The position numbers were made by a program, and so were the translations under genes. A stretch of DNA of 64,000 bases from Triangularia verruculosa (taxonomy: Eukaryota; Ascomycota; Sordariomycetes; Sordariales; Podosporaceae), in contig MU863913.1 of assembly GCA_033296885.1 (NCBI GenBank), positions 62,001-126,000 on the forward strand, read 5' to 3'. The number at the start of each line of letters is the position of its first letter. The first letter of the stretch is position 1. The notes below the pieces were generated by a model. It saw only the letters and a list, made by a program, of their open reading frames with translations, ran no database searches and was not told where the DNA came from. Positions 20,872-30,776 of the stretch are shown in pieces.

Positions 20872-21561
20872 ATGCAGTCATCTCGCAACTTCACCAACAA
20901 AGCCGTCTCTGCTCTTCGTTCAGCGGCCCCCAAACCAACCACTACTCGCCGCTGGGCCCACAATATCACTGGACCCAAGATCTCCAGCAGAACCCAGCCC
21001 AAGATGTCTCTCTGGTACCCTCGCATCTCTCATGCAAACTCTCCGGCACCGGGATTCTCATCACTCTTTCGGATGCTGGATGACTTTGACAAGTATGCCC
21101 GTGAGCTAGGCGGCCACCATGCCGATGGTAGCACCAGTCTACAGAACTTCTCGCCCAAGTTTGACATTGCCGAGCATGACAAGGATTACACCCTCCAGGG
21201 CGAGCTGCCCGGCGTCTCGCCTGAGAATGTTTCCATCGAGTTCACCGGCCCGCACACCATGGTTGTGAGTGGTCACACCGAGCGCAAGCACGAGGAAGGC
21301 GACCCATCGCTTCGTCTGGGCAGTTCCGACTCGGCCAAGAAGATTGAGGGCGCCAAGGACACGTCAAAGGAGCCAGAAAAGTCTTCTGGACCCAAGTACT
21401 GGCTCAGCGAGAGGTCTTTTGGCGAGTTTTCGCGCGTCTTCAACTTTCCCAACAATATTGACCAAGACAAGGTCAAGGCCAAGTTCAACCAAGGCATTTT
21501 GGATATCGTGGTGCCAAAGGCCGAGAACATGGGAACTCGCAAGATCGAGATTCAGGGGTAG
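20872..21561 (+). CDS. Small heat-shock protein (Hsp20/alpha-crystallin)
   Basis: Single exon, 229 aa from ATG 20872, or 185 aa from the in-frame ATG at 21004. The alpha-crystallin domain spans most of the 21004 form: FSPKFDIAEHDKDYTLQGELPGVSPENVSIEF, VVSGHTERKHEEG, a ~35-residue S/K/E insert, then YWLSERSFGEFSRVFNFPNNIDQDKVKAKFNQGILDIVVPK. This layout, with the insert inside the domain, is that of fungal HSP30-type chaperones. SLWYPRISHANSP at the second Met resembles usual fungal HSP30 starts. The extra 44 residues are Arg/Ser/Thr-rich without acids (MQSSRNFTNKAVSALRSAAP..TTRRWAHN), like a mitochondrial presequence. Chaperone that holds unfolding proteins under heat stress. Confidence 0.92.
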   Translation: MQSSRNFTNKAVSALRSAAPKPTTTRRWAHNITGPKISSRTQPKMSLWYPRISHANSPAPGFSSLFRMLDDFDKYARELGGHHADGSTSLQNFSPKFDIAEHDKDYTLQGELPGVSPENVSIEFTGPHTMVVSGHTERKHEEGDPSLRLGSSDSAKKIEGAKDTSKEPEKSSGPKYWLSERSFGEFSRVFNFPNNIDQDKVKAKFNQGILDIVVPKAENMGTRKIEIQG

Positions 21562-21835
21562 AAAAAGTGATGGCCATGGACTCGATCTGAAGCGTCGGAC
21601 GCAATGATACAATTCCGTCCCGATTAGTGCAATTTTGTCATTGATTCAGACCAACTGCAAAAGTATCAGCCAACTCAACACACAAAACGGACGAAGCGGT
21701 GTTTCTCGGTTCCGCTGTCCTACTACAGGCTGTGAGACATGAGCGTCAACACAGCAGCCATGTACCACCCCCCGTCCGGAACCCCAGTTTCTTCTTTTTA
21801 CATTATTAAGTCATGCTGCCACGCCGCAACACACC

Positions 21836-22885
21836 ATGGCTCATTATCGACCCGGATCATACGAACCCCGAAGCCATCAAAACCACCACAGCCGACTCAA
21901 TATTCCAGCTACACCAATGGCCGAATCCCATGGTATGGACGGCATTGGTAACGATCTTCTTCTACGCCTTGCCTCCACCATCCGTGAGCACTCTCACAGA
22001 CCGGCGAAGTTGATTCTCAATTTTGGTGATATGCAACGCACGGAGGGAGCTTCAGATGAAGTCTCAAACACCATCATCTACAATGCTCCAGGTGGCACCA
22101 TGACACTCCATGGGGCTGCTTCTCAGTTGACGCCGAATTCGGCACGGGAACTTGATCATCCACGCCACCACCCTCACTTCCGCAAGCCATCCCCCGCTCC
22201 AGCCATTATTGAGGGTGTCGAAGATGAAGAGAATGGCCGGCGTTGCTTCCATAGCCCTGAGCCCGACACACCTGCTAGTCCAGCCTCAGGAATTCGGTAC
22301 ATCAAAAGACACCATTTTCCGCGTCCTCTACCAGTCAGACAGGCGCCTGTTCTTGGGCGCAGCCTCCGGCCTGTTGTGTACGATCAGGTCTTCGATGGCC
22401 CAGCCTATGCCTCAGAAGCCATTGAGACGGCAATACAGGACGAGCTCATACACTCTCACCATCATCCACATGCGCGCTTTTGCAAAGGGTGTCACCATCG
22501 CCACAGAAAGATCAATTCGGATGGATACTGTCCCGAGTGTGTGTACTTTCTCCAGACTGCCCCTCTATCGCATCGCAGAATTGTAGGGTTCGCTCCGGCA
22601 CCCCGAGTGAGACATATACCACTTTCTGATGAACAAATCAAAGAGCGGACAGACAAGATATCCGAGATGAAGAGGTTGAGACGGGCAGCCCTGGAGACAA
22701 CTGAACGTGTTGTTTCTGGCGATAGGTTTCGGAGAACAAATCCGATGCCGGAACGAAGGGTATCTCACGTCATCAGAGGTGAGACGGACAATACGAGTGA
22801 TGAGTACGAGCTCAGTAGCTCCAGAGAAAGATGCTTTGGCCGGGAGAAGGACTGGAGCGGACCTGAAGATTGGGAGAGGTGGTAA
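21836..22885 (+). CDS. Conserved protein with C-x2-C-x12-C-x2-C motif, unknown function
   Basis: Single exon, 349 aa. N-terminal two-thirds is His/Pro-rich and probably disordered. A possible zinc knuckle occurs at residues ~216-235 (FCKGCHHRHRKINSDGYCPEC: Cys 216, 219, 232, 235), preceded by a histidine run. The C-terminal part is a charged helix (LSDEQIKERTDKISEMKRLRRAALETTERV) and an acidic tail. No family is recognised. The four-Cys spacing suggests a small zinc ribbon. Nearby upstream Mets in other frames give nothing, so the first in-frame Met is used. Confidence 0.7.
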   Translation: MAHYRPGSYEPRSHQNHHSRLNIPATPMAESHGMDGIGNDLLLRLASTIREHSHRPAKLILNFGDMQRTEGASDEVSNTIIYNAPGGTMTLHGAASQLTPNSARELDHPRHHPHFRKPSPAPAIIEGVEDEENGRRCFHSPEPDTPASPASGIRYIKRHHFPRPLPVRQAPVLGRSLRPVVYDQVFDGPAYASEAIETAIQDELIHSHHHPHARFCKGCHHRHRKINSDGYCPECVYFLQTAPLSHRRIVGFAPAPRVRHIPLSDEQIKERTDKISEMKRLRRAALETTERVVSGDRFRRTNPMPERRVSHVIRGETDNTSDEYELSSSRERCFGREKDWSGPEDWERW

Positions 22886-23538
22886 CCAATGCCTAGATGC
22901 ATTTTGAAGACCGAGAGCATGGCGCTGAGCTTATGCGCTGCTAATGTTGAGCCTCATCCTCGCTTTGGCAGAGAAGGTTCTTTTCCCTTTTACTTTTTGT
23001 TAGTACTTAGTCAGGCTAGGTATGGACTGCGCTAGGATGAGATAAAGTTACCTAGTGGTAGTAACTGCCTTGAGGCAGACGAGTTATGCAGGTATTTCCT
23101 ACCAGACCGCAGCGGTCTATTTGCCCGAATTCAGAGTCTCGATCTCTTCATTATGCATAGCTCAACATGTGCAACCCCTTCTGGCTTTCATCGGCAAAAT
23201 GCTGGAGGAGTTCTCATGCTATATGTGCATGTGGTTTGTGTTTTGCATGAACCAGCGCCAACTTCGCAGTAGCCCCGTGCCCAAACGCTGGCTCACTGCA
23301 GCACTGAATTGACACCTACATGACGTCCGACTGTCATCACGTCACATTCTCTGGCAAGGCCACAATTGCCCGCAATGGACTTCCATCTTTCGTCTGCTCA
23401 AGCTCCGTTTCACCGTCTTCGCATTCATCGAACCTTGTTTGCCTAGGTACTAAGGGACCAGACGGTAGCAAGGTCTAGGTCACTAAGAAATCAAAAGCCC
23501 TTTACTTAAAGATCCTCTAACTTCCCGAGAGATCCAAC
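22886..23538. other. Intergenic, no gene seen
   Basis: About 650 nt between two rightward genes; no RNA gene or coding potential recognised. Confidence 0.5.
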
Positions 23539-24495
23539 ATGTCTGCATCGACAACACCTTCCATGAGCACAAAAACAGAAACAATACCACCAACAGACTC
23601 CCAAGCTCTACAATCTCCATCATCTACTAGGGACGAGATTGATTCAACAACCACCAGTAACACTTCGAGCACCACAAGACTCCTACACGGCATTCCCCCC
23701 CAAGCCCGACGCAGTATGGAAGACGAACTCCGCCCTGTTCCCTCGGGATGGGTTCGTGAATTCGATCCCGACACACAGCACCAGTTCTTCGTTGACACAA
23801 ACTACAACCCTCGCCCCAGGTCCATTTGGCATCATCCACACGACGACCCCGGGTTTCTTTCATCGCTCAGCAAGGCCGAGAAGGGCAAACTGCATGTCCA
23901 CATTCCTGAGACGGTATCTCAGGACAATCATGACGAATCCGAGGAGACCATAGATTCCGGCTCTGATTCCAAGCCCAGCGGCAGTTTGGAGAAGAGGTCT
24001 TTCACAAGGAAGTTGAAGGATACGCTTACAGGCACGACGCACGATCAGCGTGTTTCGGCCAGGGCAGAAAAGGCACTCAAAGAGAAGGAAATGTACCGCC
24101 AGCACCGCATTCTCCGCAGGGGAATGACAACTGCTATGCACACCTGCCGTCCAGCATTCCTGGGAAAAGATGAGAACAGGACCCATATGTTTCTCGAGCC
24201 TCCAGGCCACACCTTTCCCGGCGTCGCTGATGCTCAGCCGTTGACTCCTTACTTCGATGAGATTGTGTACGACGAGTCGGAGCATGACTATAGCAAGTCA
24301 AAAGGAAGATACCTGAGGCCTGAATCCAAGATGTACGGATTTGGCTACGGAGGCTGTGGATGTGGAAAGTTCGCCGGGGGCAGGTGGTCAAAGCCGGAGG
24401 AAGAGTACAGAGGAAGAGCGTCAACAAAATCATGGTCTATTGCGATGCCGGTTTTGGCAGGTATGACAATGGGGGGGCTTGCGGGGATCTGCTGA
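23539..24495 (+). CDS. WW-domain protein, unknown function
   Basis: Single exon, 318 aa. Ser/Thr-rich N-terminus, then one WW domain at residues ~67-100 (VPSGWVREFDPDTQHQFFVDTNYNPRPRSIWHHP) with both tryptophans (71 and 97); WW domains bind proline-rich ligands. A charged middle with RAEKALKEKEMYRQHRILRRG is followed by YGFGYGGCGCGKFAGGRW and a terminal hydrophobic stretch SIAMPVLAGMTMGGLAGIC that could anchor it to a membrane. Similar WW proteins with a glycine-rich end occur across filamentous fungi, but no function is known to me. Convergent with the downstream monooxygenase. Confidence 0.82.
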   Translation: MSASTTPSMSTKTETIPPTDSQALQSPSSTRDEIDSTTTSNTSSTTRLLHGIPPQARRSMEDELRPVPSGWVREFDPDTQHQFFVDTNYNPRPRSIWHHPHDDPGFLSSLSKAEKGKLHVHIPETVSQDNHDESEETIDSGSDSKPSGSLEKRSFTRKLKDTLTGTTHDQRVSARAEKALKEKEMYRQHRILRRGMTTAMHTCRPAFLGKDENRTHMFLEPPGHTFPGVADAQPLTPYFDEIVYDESEHDYSKSKGRYLRPESKMYGFGYGGCGCGKFAGGRWSKPEEEYRGRASTKSWSIAMPVLAGMTMGGLAGIC

Positions 24496-24837
24496 AAAGT
24501 AAAAACGTACCTAGGTACAGAATGCGCATAAATTAAAAGTTGGTTGACTGCTCGATTTGGTGTTTGCATTCATGTGAAAGTCCATCTCCACTCTTTTTCA
24601 GGGGTTCAGGGGCTCAGGAGTGGAACCTTGGCATACAAACACTCGCTACTCCATAGTACCTAGACCTATTTGCGTGAATACCTAGGTACTGAAGATGCAG
24701 GAACAAATAATCCAGCGCTTGTTGAAATGGACATAAACCTACAATTTCCCTGGCTAAATACTACTTAGTTTCCAAGAATTACAACACAAGGAAAAGGCAA
24801 GCGTCTAAATGTATGAGAATGCTGAAAATACGCCACC
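24496..24837. other. Convergent intergenic spacer with palindromic motifs
   Basis: 342 nt between two 3' ends. Holds GTACCTAGGTAC (24507-24518) and TACCTAGGTAC (about 24679-24689). No gene seen. Confidence 0.6.
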
Positions 24838-26139
24838 TCACAGCCGCGGTTTGATCTGCTTTTCTTCTTTATCCAACTCCTCCAGCACGGCCCAAAACCG
24901 GGTATAGGCGTCCTTTTCGGCATCAAAGTTCAACAGCCATGTTTCGCGAATTAGGTGGATCATCTCTGGCTTCTTCCACACCTCGTTCCAGTCTGCCTTG
25001 TGCCATCTTTCCCTCATTTTCGGGCCATTGGCCTGTGCCCGGTGCACTCGTTCGTATCGCAGTTTCTCATAAGCCTTCAAAGCCCGCGGAATGTTTTGTC
25101 TGCCGCTCAATTCTAGGCACGTGGCAAGGACAACACCATCTTCAATACTCTGGCTCGCTCCCTGGATGGACGTTGGCAGGAATGGGTGTGCAGAGTCACC
25201 AATCAAGGCGATCCTCCGTTTCGGGGAGATAAACGTCGGCAGGGGATCCCGATACACCAGCTTGTGGTCAATCAGTCTGCCATCAGGCGTCGCCTTTACC
25301 AGTTCACGCACCACATCGCACCACCCCTCGAGATACTTGAGCGCCTCCTCTGGCTTTCCCGGAAACTGCCACGACTCCTCGATATTCCCGTCATCAATGT
25401 GGGTGAACACCCAGTTGACTTCGGTCGCGTTCTTGATGGTAGATGCGAGAAAGTGGATGTCCGGTCCGATGAAGCCCTGGTGCGTGTCCCCGTTTTCTAC
25501 CAGATGTTTGACCACTGGATTGTTACGGACCCTGTCGGCGGGAAACCAGGCCCTATACACGGCGTATCCAGAAGACTTTGGGTTTTCGTCAAATCCCAGC
25601 ACGATTTTCCTTCCTCGTGATCTCACCCCCTCGGCGGCTATGACCACATCGGCCGCAATGCGCTCTCCATCGACCACGACCCCGGACTGAGGGGGCGAGT
25701 CCTGTTCAAAGTAATCCTCCACCCGCTTCCCCAGGCGAATGTCAATCCCTCGATCTACGGCATGCCGGTATATGATGTTGTGCAATTGGCCTCGGTGCCC
25801 GTTGATCCGCCTCCCCCATGCCTTCTCGTGGGAAAAGTCTTGCCGGGTGACGAACTTGCCTTGGTGGTGAAACAAGTCGATGTGCTTGGTCTGTCTGGCA
25901 ATCGCTTCCATCTCATCGACGACACCTGGCCAGCGCTCAAAGGCAACAGAACCATTGGGGTCAAAAGAAATAATGTCGCCGATTCCCGTGATCTCGTCAA
26001 TGTTGTCGACCTTCTCAAAAAGGGTGACCGAGTGGCCCTTTCGGTCGCACTCTATGGCCGCCGCCAGGCCCGCGAAGCCGGCGCCGACGACAATAACCTT
26101 TATACCCGATGGGGGCAGACGTGGGAAGTTGTTGGCCAT
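24838..26139 (-). CDS. FAD-dependent monooxygenase (salicylate hydroxylase-like)
   Basis: Single exon; start chosen at the Met of MANNFPRL (26139), 433 aa. The open frame extends 60 codons further upstream but without protein character. GXGXXG in VIVVGAGFAGLAAAIE (residue ~17) binds FAD; the DG motif region is VVIAAEGVRSRGRK; the GD motif is RRIALIGDSAHPFLPTSIQGASQSIEDG, complete. It belongs to the class A flavin monooxygenases that hydroxylate aromatic acids with NAD(P)H. The conserved catalytic parts are intact, unlike the frameshifted relative near 3 kb. Substrate unknown; no clustered pathway genes are nearby. Confidence 0.9.
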   Translation of the reverse strand: MANNFPRLPPSGIKVIVVGAGFAGLAAAIECDRKGHSVTLFEKVDNIDEITGIGDIISFDPNGSVAFERWPGVVDEMEAIARQTKHIDLFHHQGKFVTRQDFSHEKAWGRRINGHRGQLHNIIYRHAVDRGIDIRLGKRVEDYFEQDSPPQSGVVVDGERIAADVVIAAEGVRSRGRKIVLGFDENPKSSGYAVYRAWFPADRVRNNPVVKHLVENGDTHQGFIGPDIHFLASTIKNATEVNWVFTHIDDGNIEESWQFPGKPEEALKYLEGWCDVVRELVKATPDGRLIDHKLVYRDPLPTFISPKRRIALIGDSAHPFLPTSIQGASQSIEDGVVLATCLELSGRQNIPRALKAYEKLRYERVHRAQANGPKMRERWHKADWNEVWKKPEMIHLIRETWLLNFDAEKDAYTRFWAVLEELDKEEKQIKPRL

Positions 26140-27266
26140 GACTGACTTTCTGAGTAAGGTAGGTAGGTAGCTGGCGGTCTTCAGTATAAGGTAGGTAGGT
26201 ACCTGAGGCTTCGTGGCGGTGAAAAGACAGCACGGGTCGGGTGTGAAAAGGAATAAAAGGAGGGAATTGGGAAGGACCAAAACAGGTAGTCCGGTCCTTC
26301 TTTTACATCCCGAGCACACCTCTTTAGCTCCGGCGCTTGCTACCTAGTCCACTGTCTGTCTCCCGCGGCCGAAAGGCTGCAGGCGACGCAGTTGGAAGCC
26401 CGCGGGAGCAAACCGCAGGAGGCCACATGAAGCATTATCACCAATGGCAACCCACGGGCTGAACTGCCGACCCCGCTTCTGCTGCCATGCTCATGTCTGG
26501 GTCGGGCCTCGGGGATTTCGAAGGTGAGTGACCGTTGGGGTTCTGGCAGGGAAGGCCAGGTAAGCGAGTGGTGAATAAATCGAGGATGCCATTGGTCAGA
26601 TTTTGCTTTTGGCTACCTCAACAGGGAAAGCGGTGTGTTGATTATGCGGGGAAAAGCGGTCTTTTTTACTTGTCGCTGAAGACCTTTAACATCTACAATT
26701 GCACTCATTCTTCATGGTGGTGCCCTGCATCTATCGGCCAGGTCTATCGCAGCTGCAAGTCACCAGCCATGGATCTATGTCATACCCTGTTAGTCTTGTG
26801 GTTGGATGGTTGGAGATAGCAAGATGAAGTAAGGTAGTGTGACCGTGTGACAAAATGCAGGGTTCTTCCTACTGACCTCACGCAGCCTCCATCCCGTTCA
26901 TTTCAAGTCACACAGCCCTTCTTGCTCTAGCAGTTAAGTCAGATTCGAGTTCTATGTCTCTTAAGCCGTAGGACTCGGCCTAGGTATTGCAAACATTAAA
27001 ATGACTGGGCACCAAGTGACCGATCATAAATTCAGGAAGCTGGGCTTGAACATAATGATTTTGTACTGCATACTGTTATTAGCATGCAATGTGTAACTAT
27101 GTACATGAACCTCCAACATCCACTTCATCTCCACACACTCTCCCCTCCGGCAACGTCTTTGGAACTAACCCTCTCCGATGCTCTTAAGTACCAGGTATTG
27201 ACCGGTCAAGTTTCAACACTGACCAACTGTCTTGTTTTGGGGCCCGGATCAGGGATCAGGGACCAC
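26140..27266. other. Intergenic, no gene seen
   Basis: About 1.1 kb between the start of the monooxygenase and the 3' end of the xylanase gene. It begins with GGTAGGTAGGTAG-type runs (26157-26205). No gene, RNA or repeat family recognised. Confidence 0.5.
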
Positions 27267-28260
27267 TTAGAGGCACTGGGAGTACCACTGATTGCTGGAA
27301 CGGCAAGTAGAGCCGGATTCACAGCAGGTAGGGCCGTTCCAGCCCTGGCCTCCACATTGCCCCCACTTCAAAGCACACTGTCATTGTCATTGTCAGCAGT
27401 CTCATTGGGTTACCTAAAGAGCAAAGAACTCACGTTGGAGCCGCCGCCGTTTCCGGGGTTGGGGTTGGTGGAAGGCGAAGGCTGGGGCTCGGGCTGGGAG
27501 CCGGAAGAACCACCAACATTGATGGTGGCAGAACCAGACGAGAAGTAGCCCTCAGTGGCGACAACCTGGTAATCATGGGTGCCAAGTCTCAGTCCAGCAC
27601 GCTCCCAAGCAGCAAAATGGGTGGCCATGTTGACGGCACCGCCGGTGCGCTTTTGCTGGCGAACGGACCAATACTGGTCGAAGGTGCGGGTGCCCTCGAT
27701 GGAAGGTTGCTGGACGCGAGTAGACTTGTAGATGTCGTAGGTGGCACCGCCGTCGACAACGCTTCCCATGCGGGTCGCTCCCGAGGATGGGTTGTATGTG
27801 CCGAAGTTCTCAATCACATAGTACTCGACAAGGGGGTTCCTGGTCCATCCGTAGATGGCCAAGTACGAGTTGCCGTTAGGCTGGTATGTGCCGGTATAGT
27901 TGATAGTGCTGTTGGGTTGGATTTGTCAGTCCACCTACTTTGTACTACAGCAGAATACCTTGGGCAAGGAATCATTGGCCAGAAAAGCACTCACCGAGCA
28001 GTACCAGGGTTCCAACCCTTACCACCAACCCAGTTGCCGTTGCCCGACCAAGTCACGGAGTACTGGCCGCCCGCCTCGTTGGTGTACCTCACGTTCGGGC
28101 CGCCGTCAGTCCAGAATGAGAAGTAATACCCATTGTGTGTGCCTGTGGCGCTGGTGGTGTATGTCTGACGCTTAGCAAGACCTGGGAGCTCACCAGGGGC
28201 AGCGAAAACACCGGTGGCTACCGTCGCGGCAGCAACAAGGAGGGAAGAAATGGCGACCAT
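27267..28260 (-). CDS. Endo-1,4-beta-xylanase GH11 with C-terminal CBM1
   Basis: Exon 1 28260-27995, intron 27994-27909 (GTGAGT..CTGAC..CAACAG), exon 2 27908-27434, intron 27433-27378 (GTGAGT..CTGAC..GACAG), exon 3 27377-27267; 283 aa. Signal peptide ~1-20 with a short propeptide ending in a Lys-Arg processing site. The GH11 jelly roll shows GYYFSFWTDGG, NWVGGKGWNPGTAR, the nucleophile Glu in RNPLVEYYVIENFG and the acid/base Glu in VATEGYFSSG. A Pro/Ser/Gly linker follows, then CBM1 wholly encoded by exon 3 (CALKWGQCGGQGWNGPTCC..QWYSQCL). Secreted xylan-cleaving enzyme held to cellulose by the module. Confidence 0.96.
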
Positions 28261-28347
28261 TATGGCTTTTCTGGAGAGACAACTGGAGAGTGGCTCGTCT
28301 GGACAAAGAGGGTCTTGCTGTCATGTCTAGGGGAGCATGGAGGTGCT

Positions 28348-28353
28348 TATATA
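28348..28353 (-). promoter_or_regulatory. TATA box of the GH11 gene
   Basis: TATATA about 90 nt upstream of the xylanase start, a normal spacing for a fungal gene with a short leader. Confidence 0.6.
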
Positions 28354-28416
28354 GTCGTTTGCCTGCCATATCATTGTTGGATTGGGCATCGGAGGAGGCG
28401 GATGTTTTCCCTCTTC

Positions 28417-28422
28417 TTAGCC
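28417..28422 (-). promoter_or_regulatory. XlnR/XYR1-type site GGCTAA
   Basis: TTAGCC on +, GGCTAA toward the xylanase, ~160 nt upstream of its start. A GGCTAG copy lies at 28558-28563. GGCTAA is the recognised core for the fungal xylanase activator; six bases alone occur often by chance. Confidence 0.45.
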
Positions 28423-30776
28423 CAGCCCGCGTCCAGAGTGCCTTGTGTGCGCTCCATTCATTGAGAGTGCACGGAGGTGCCCAAGGTATGTTGCATGAGG
28501 ACCTGTTGTAATGCAACCCCCTGGTGGTGGATCAACTCCTGGTCGGTGCCCCGGATTCTAGCCCCCGTCATCTCCGTCTGCAACGTTGATTCTACCCACA
28601 CTACAAATCACTTCCCCACAGTTCGGCACACAACCCCTGGTGCCCGTGGTGGAGGGCATCTGGAACCCCATAGAAGATGGAACATCTGACCTATTTTCCT
28701 TGTCATCGGGAAGCTGGGTCCTGAAGACAAAAGAGGCTAGGGTTACGAAACTAGCACTAACACGGATGTGGACCCCGTCCAAGCATGGTCTTATGTGGGA
28801 TGCGGCACCAACGGACAAAACAACAAAACTGAGCACGGGCGGGCATGGAATTCTACAGTCGACAACCTCCAATCTTCATGTCTGGTATCGGGCGGTGACG
28901 GAGGGTAGAAGAGCCCCAAAGGCAGCCGGCTGCGTACCTAGGTACTCCGCATGTCCGTATCATTTCTGCGCGCCAAGTTGCCACAACTGGGCTCAGCCGA
29001 TCTGTGGGATGCAAGTTGGACGACTTGGAACGAATGAATATGTCGAAGTTAGCCGCGCGTATAGGAGGGTCATATTAGGTAGCCCTGGAGCCAAATGACG
29101 TTGCCCTTCCTCGTGGCGTTCTGCCCGCCCCCCGGAGCCCAGCCCGCTGCAACTTGCAGTCCAAACCGGGTTTCTGGTTCTCGGCCAATATGCATTGAAG
29201 AGCATGGGTCCCTACTTGGGTACCTAGGCATGTAAACAGCTTCACCTCGCTATCCTCAGTTCGGCAAAATACCATGACCGGAAGCTTCAGGGAGCAAACT
29301 GCCGATTCAACCGGCGGGTAAATCATGACAACTACGACCCAAGCCCTCGCCAGAACAAAGGCAACATTTTCGCTGGTATGCGATGGACGGTGGTCGAAGA
29401 GCCTCACCAATATACCTCCTTCAACGGGCAAACACGGGATATCAAGGCCGAAAATTGGTGTCGCCAAGGTATATACTCATCAAGGACCAAGTTCCAATGG
29501 TGGGTGAAGAGAGTCACGAACCAGTCAGAACCCAAGTCTTCGGGCAGGTTCCGACTTGGTTTTTAACAAGTTTAAGGTAGGTACCTACCTATAGGACGAA
29601 CAGATGTAATGAGGAACTTTGGATTTACCAACACCAGGGGTACATCATCCTCACATCTGGGCAGACTTTTGTCGACACATGCATGTCCAAAGCCGTACTC
29701 CAGGTGTTCCTATACCAGACTTTTCGGACTAGAGGGACACCATGGTCTTGATATCAAGTTGAAACTCGCGAAGAAGCAAGCGATGCGACTGTCCAAGGCA
29801 CCTCACTCATTGTCGCTGCTCCCAACCAGCCAAAGCTTGCTCCCTACTACCCGGACCAACACCCGATTCAAGCTGCCTATGAGAGGCAACAAAGCATCCG
29901 AGCTCGACAGTGATTAAGGTATCAAGGTACCTAGCTAACGTCGACATGATATGTGAATGCTACGGGCGCTCAGACCAGCAAGCGATTGTTCGACTCCACG
30001 TTTAGGCTGTTTATAATTCAGGGCCACAGAGTTGCATTCCCACGGATACGTGCAGCCCATGTCTAATAGCCTAAACTTCTTAATCCCACGCTGAGCATGT
30101 GGCAGCGGAGTTCTATTCCCGTCTTCTAGGGCAGGCATAGTGCCGTTCCAAGGAAGGTACCGAGTTCAGACTTCCTGTACATACATACAAATGTACCACT
30201 TGAATGAAGATAAGTGGTAAACCTCGGACATGTCTCACATTTTGAGGTACCTTACCTAGCAAACAAGCTTCAAAGTCAGGCAATTGCAATCGGTCCTCAC
30301 ATGGAATGCAACGCAATCTTCTACATTGGCAGTAAAGCTGAAGGTTTCCCGTTTCGTAACAAGGGCATAGTCATGCGCCACTTTCAGAGGCTTTCTCTTA
30401 TGACTAGCAATTCCAACCTAATCCGGACAGGAATGGACCCTTCATTCAGGATTGAAGTCTTTGTTCCTCAATGATGGGCGCCCAGGCATCGACTGTTGAG
30501 CTAATCGTAATTTTTGGACAAAGGAAAATACGACGGATCTGGAGATAGGGAACCTTTGTCAACCCAAGACTGAAATAAACAGGTACCTTAATCATTAAAC
30601 ACAGGCTTGAATTTCAACAAAATTGAGGTCACTGTTGACGTCCACTACGTATCCGGAGCGGTCTTTTACTACAAATCTCTATTCCAGCACTGTCGGCACT
30701 TCAGTCGCGACAACTGGAGAGACCGCCCTTTACCCTTAGGTCGACTTTCGAAGGGCACTACACGCACTCCACTACA

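Larger units (their letters stand above)
28261..30776. other. Gene-poor 2.5 kb region
   Basis: Contains the xylanase promoter at its left end and the kinase-like gene promoter at its right end. In between are several ACCTAGG/GGTACC-type palindromes (28934-28945, 29220-29228, ~29574-29590, ~29925-29933, ~30246-30257). Open frames of 100-170 codons exist on both strands but lack recognisable domains or plausible splice structure. No tRNA found. Confidence 0.5.

Noticed and set aside
2435..26139. Two FAD monooxygenases as parts of one secondary-metabolite cluster
   Set aside because: They are ~21 kb apart and separated by housekeeping genes; no synthase, P450 or transporter is nearby.
28586..29098. 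170-codon plus-strand frame in the gap after the xylanase
   Set aside because: No domain, unusual composition, crosses a GTACCTAGGTAC palindrome seen otherwise only in spacers.
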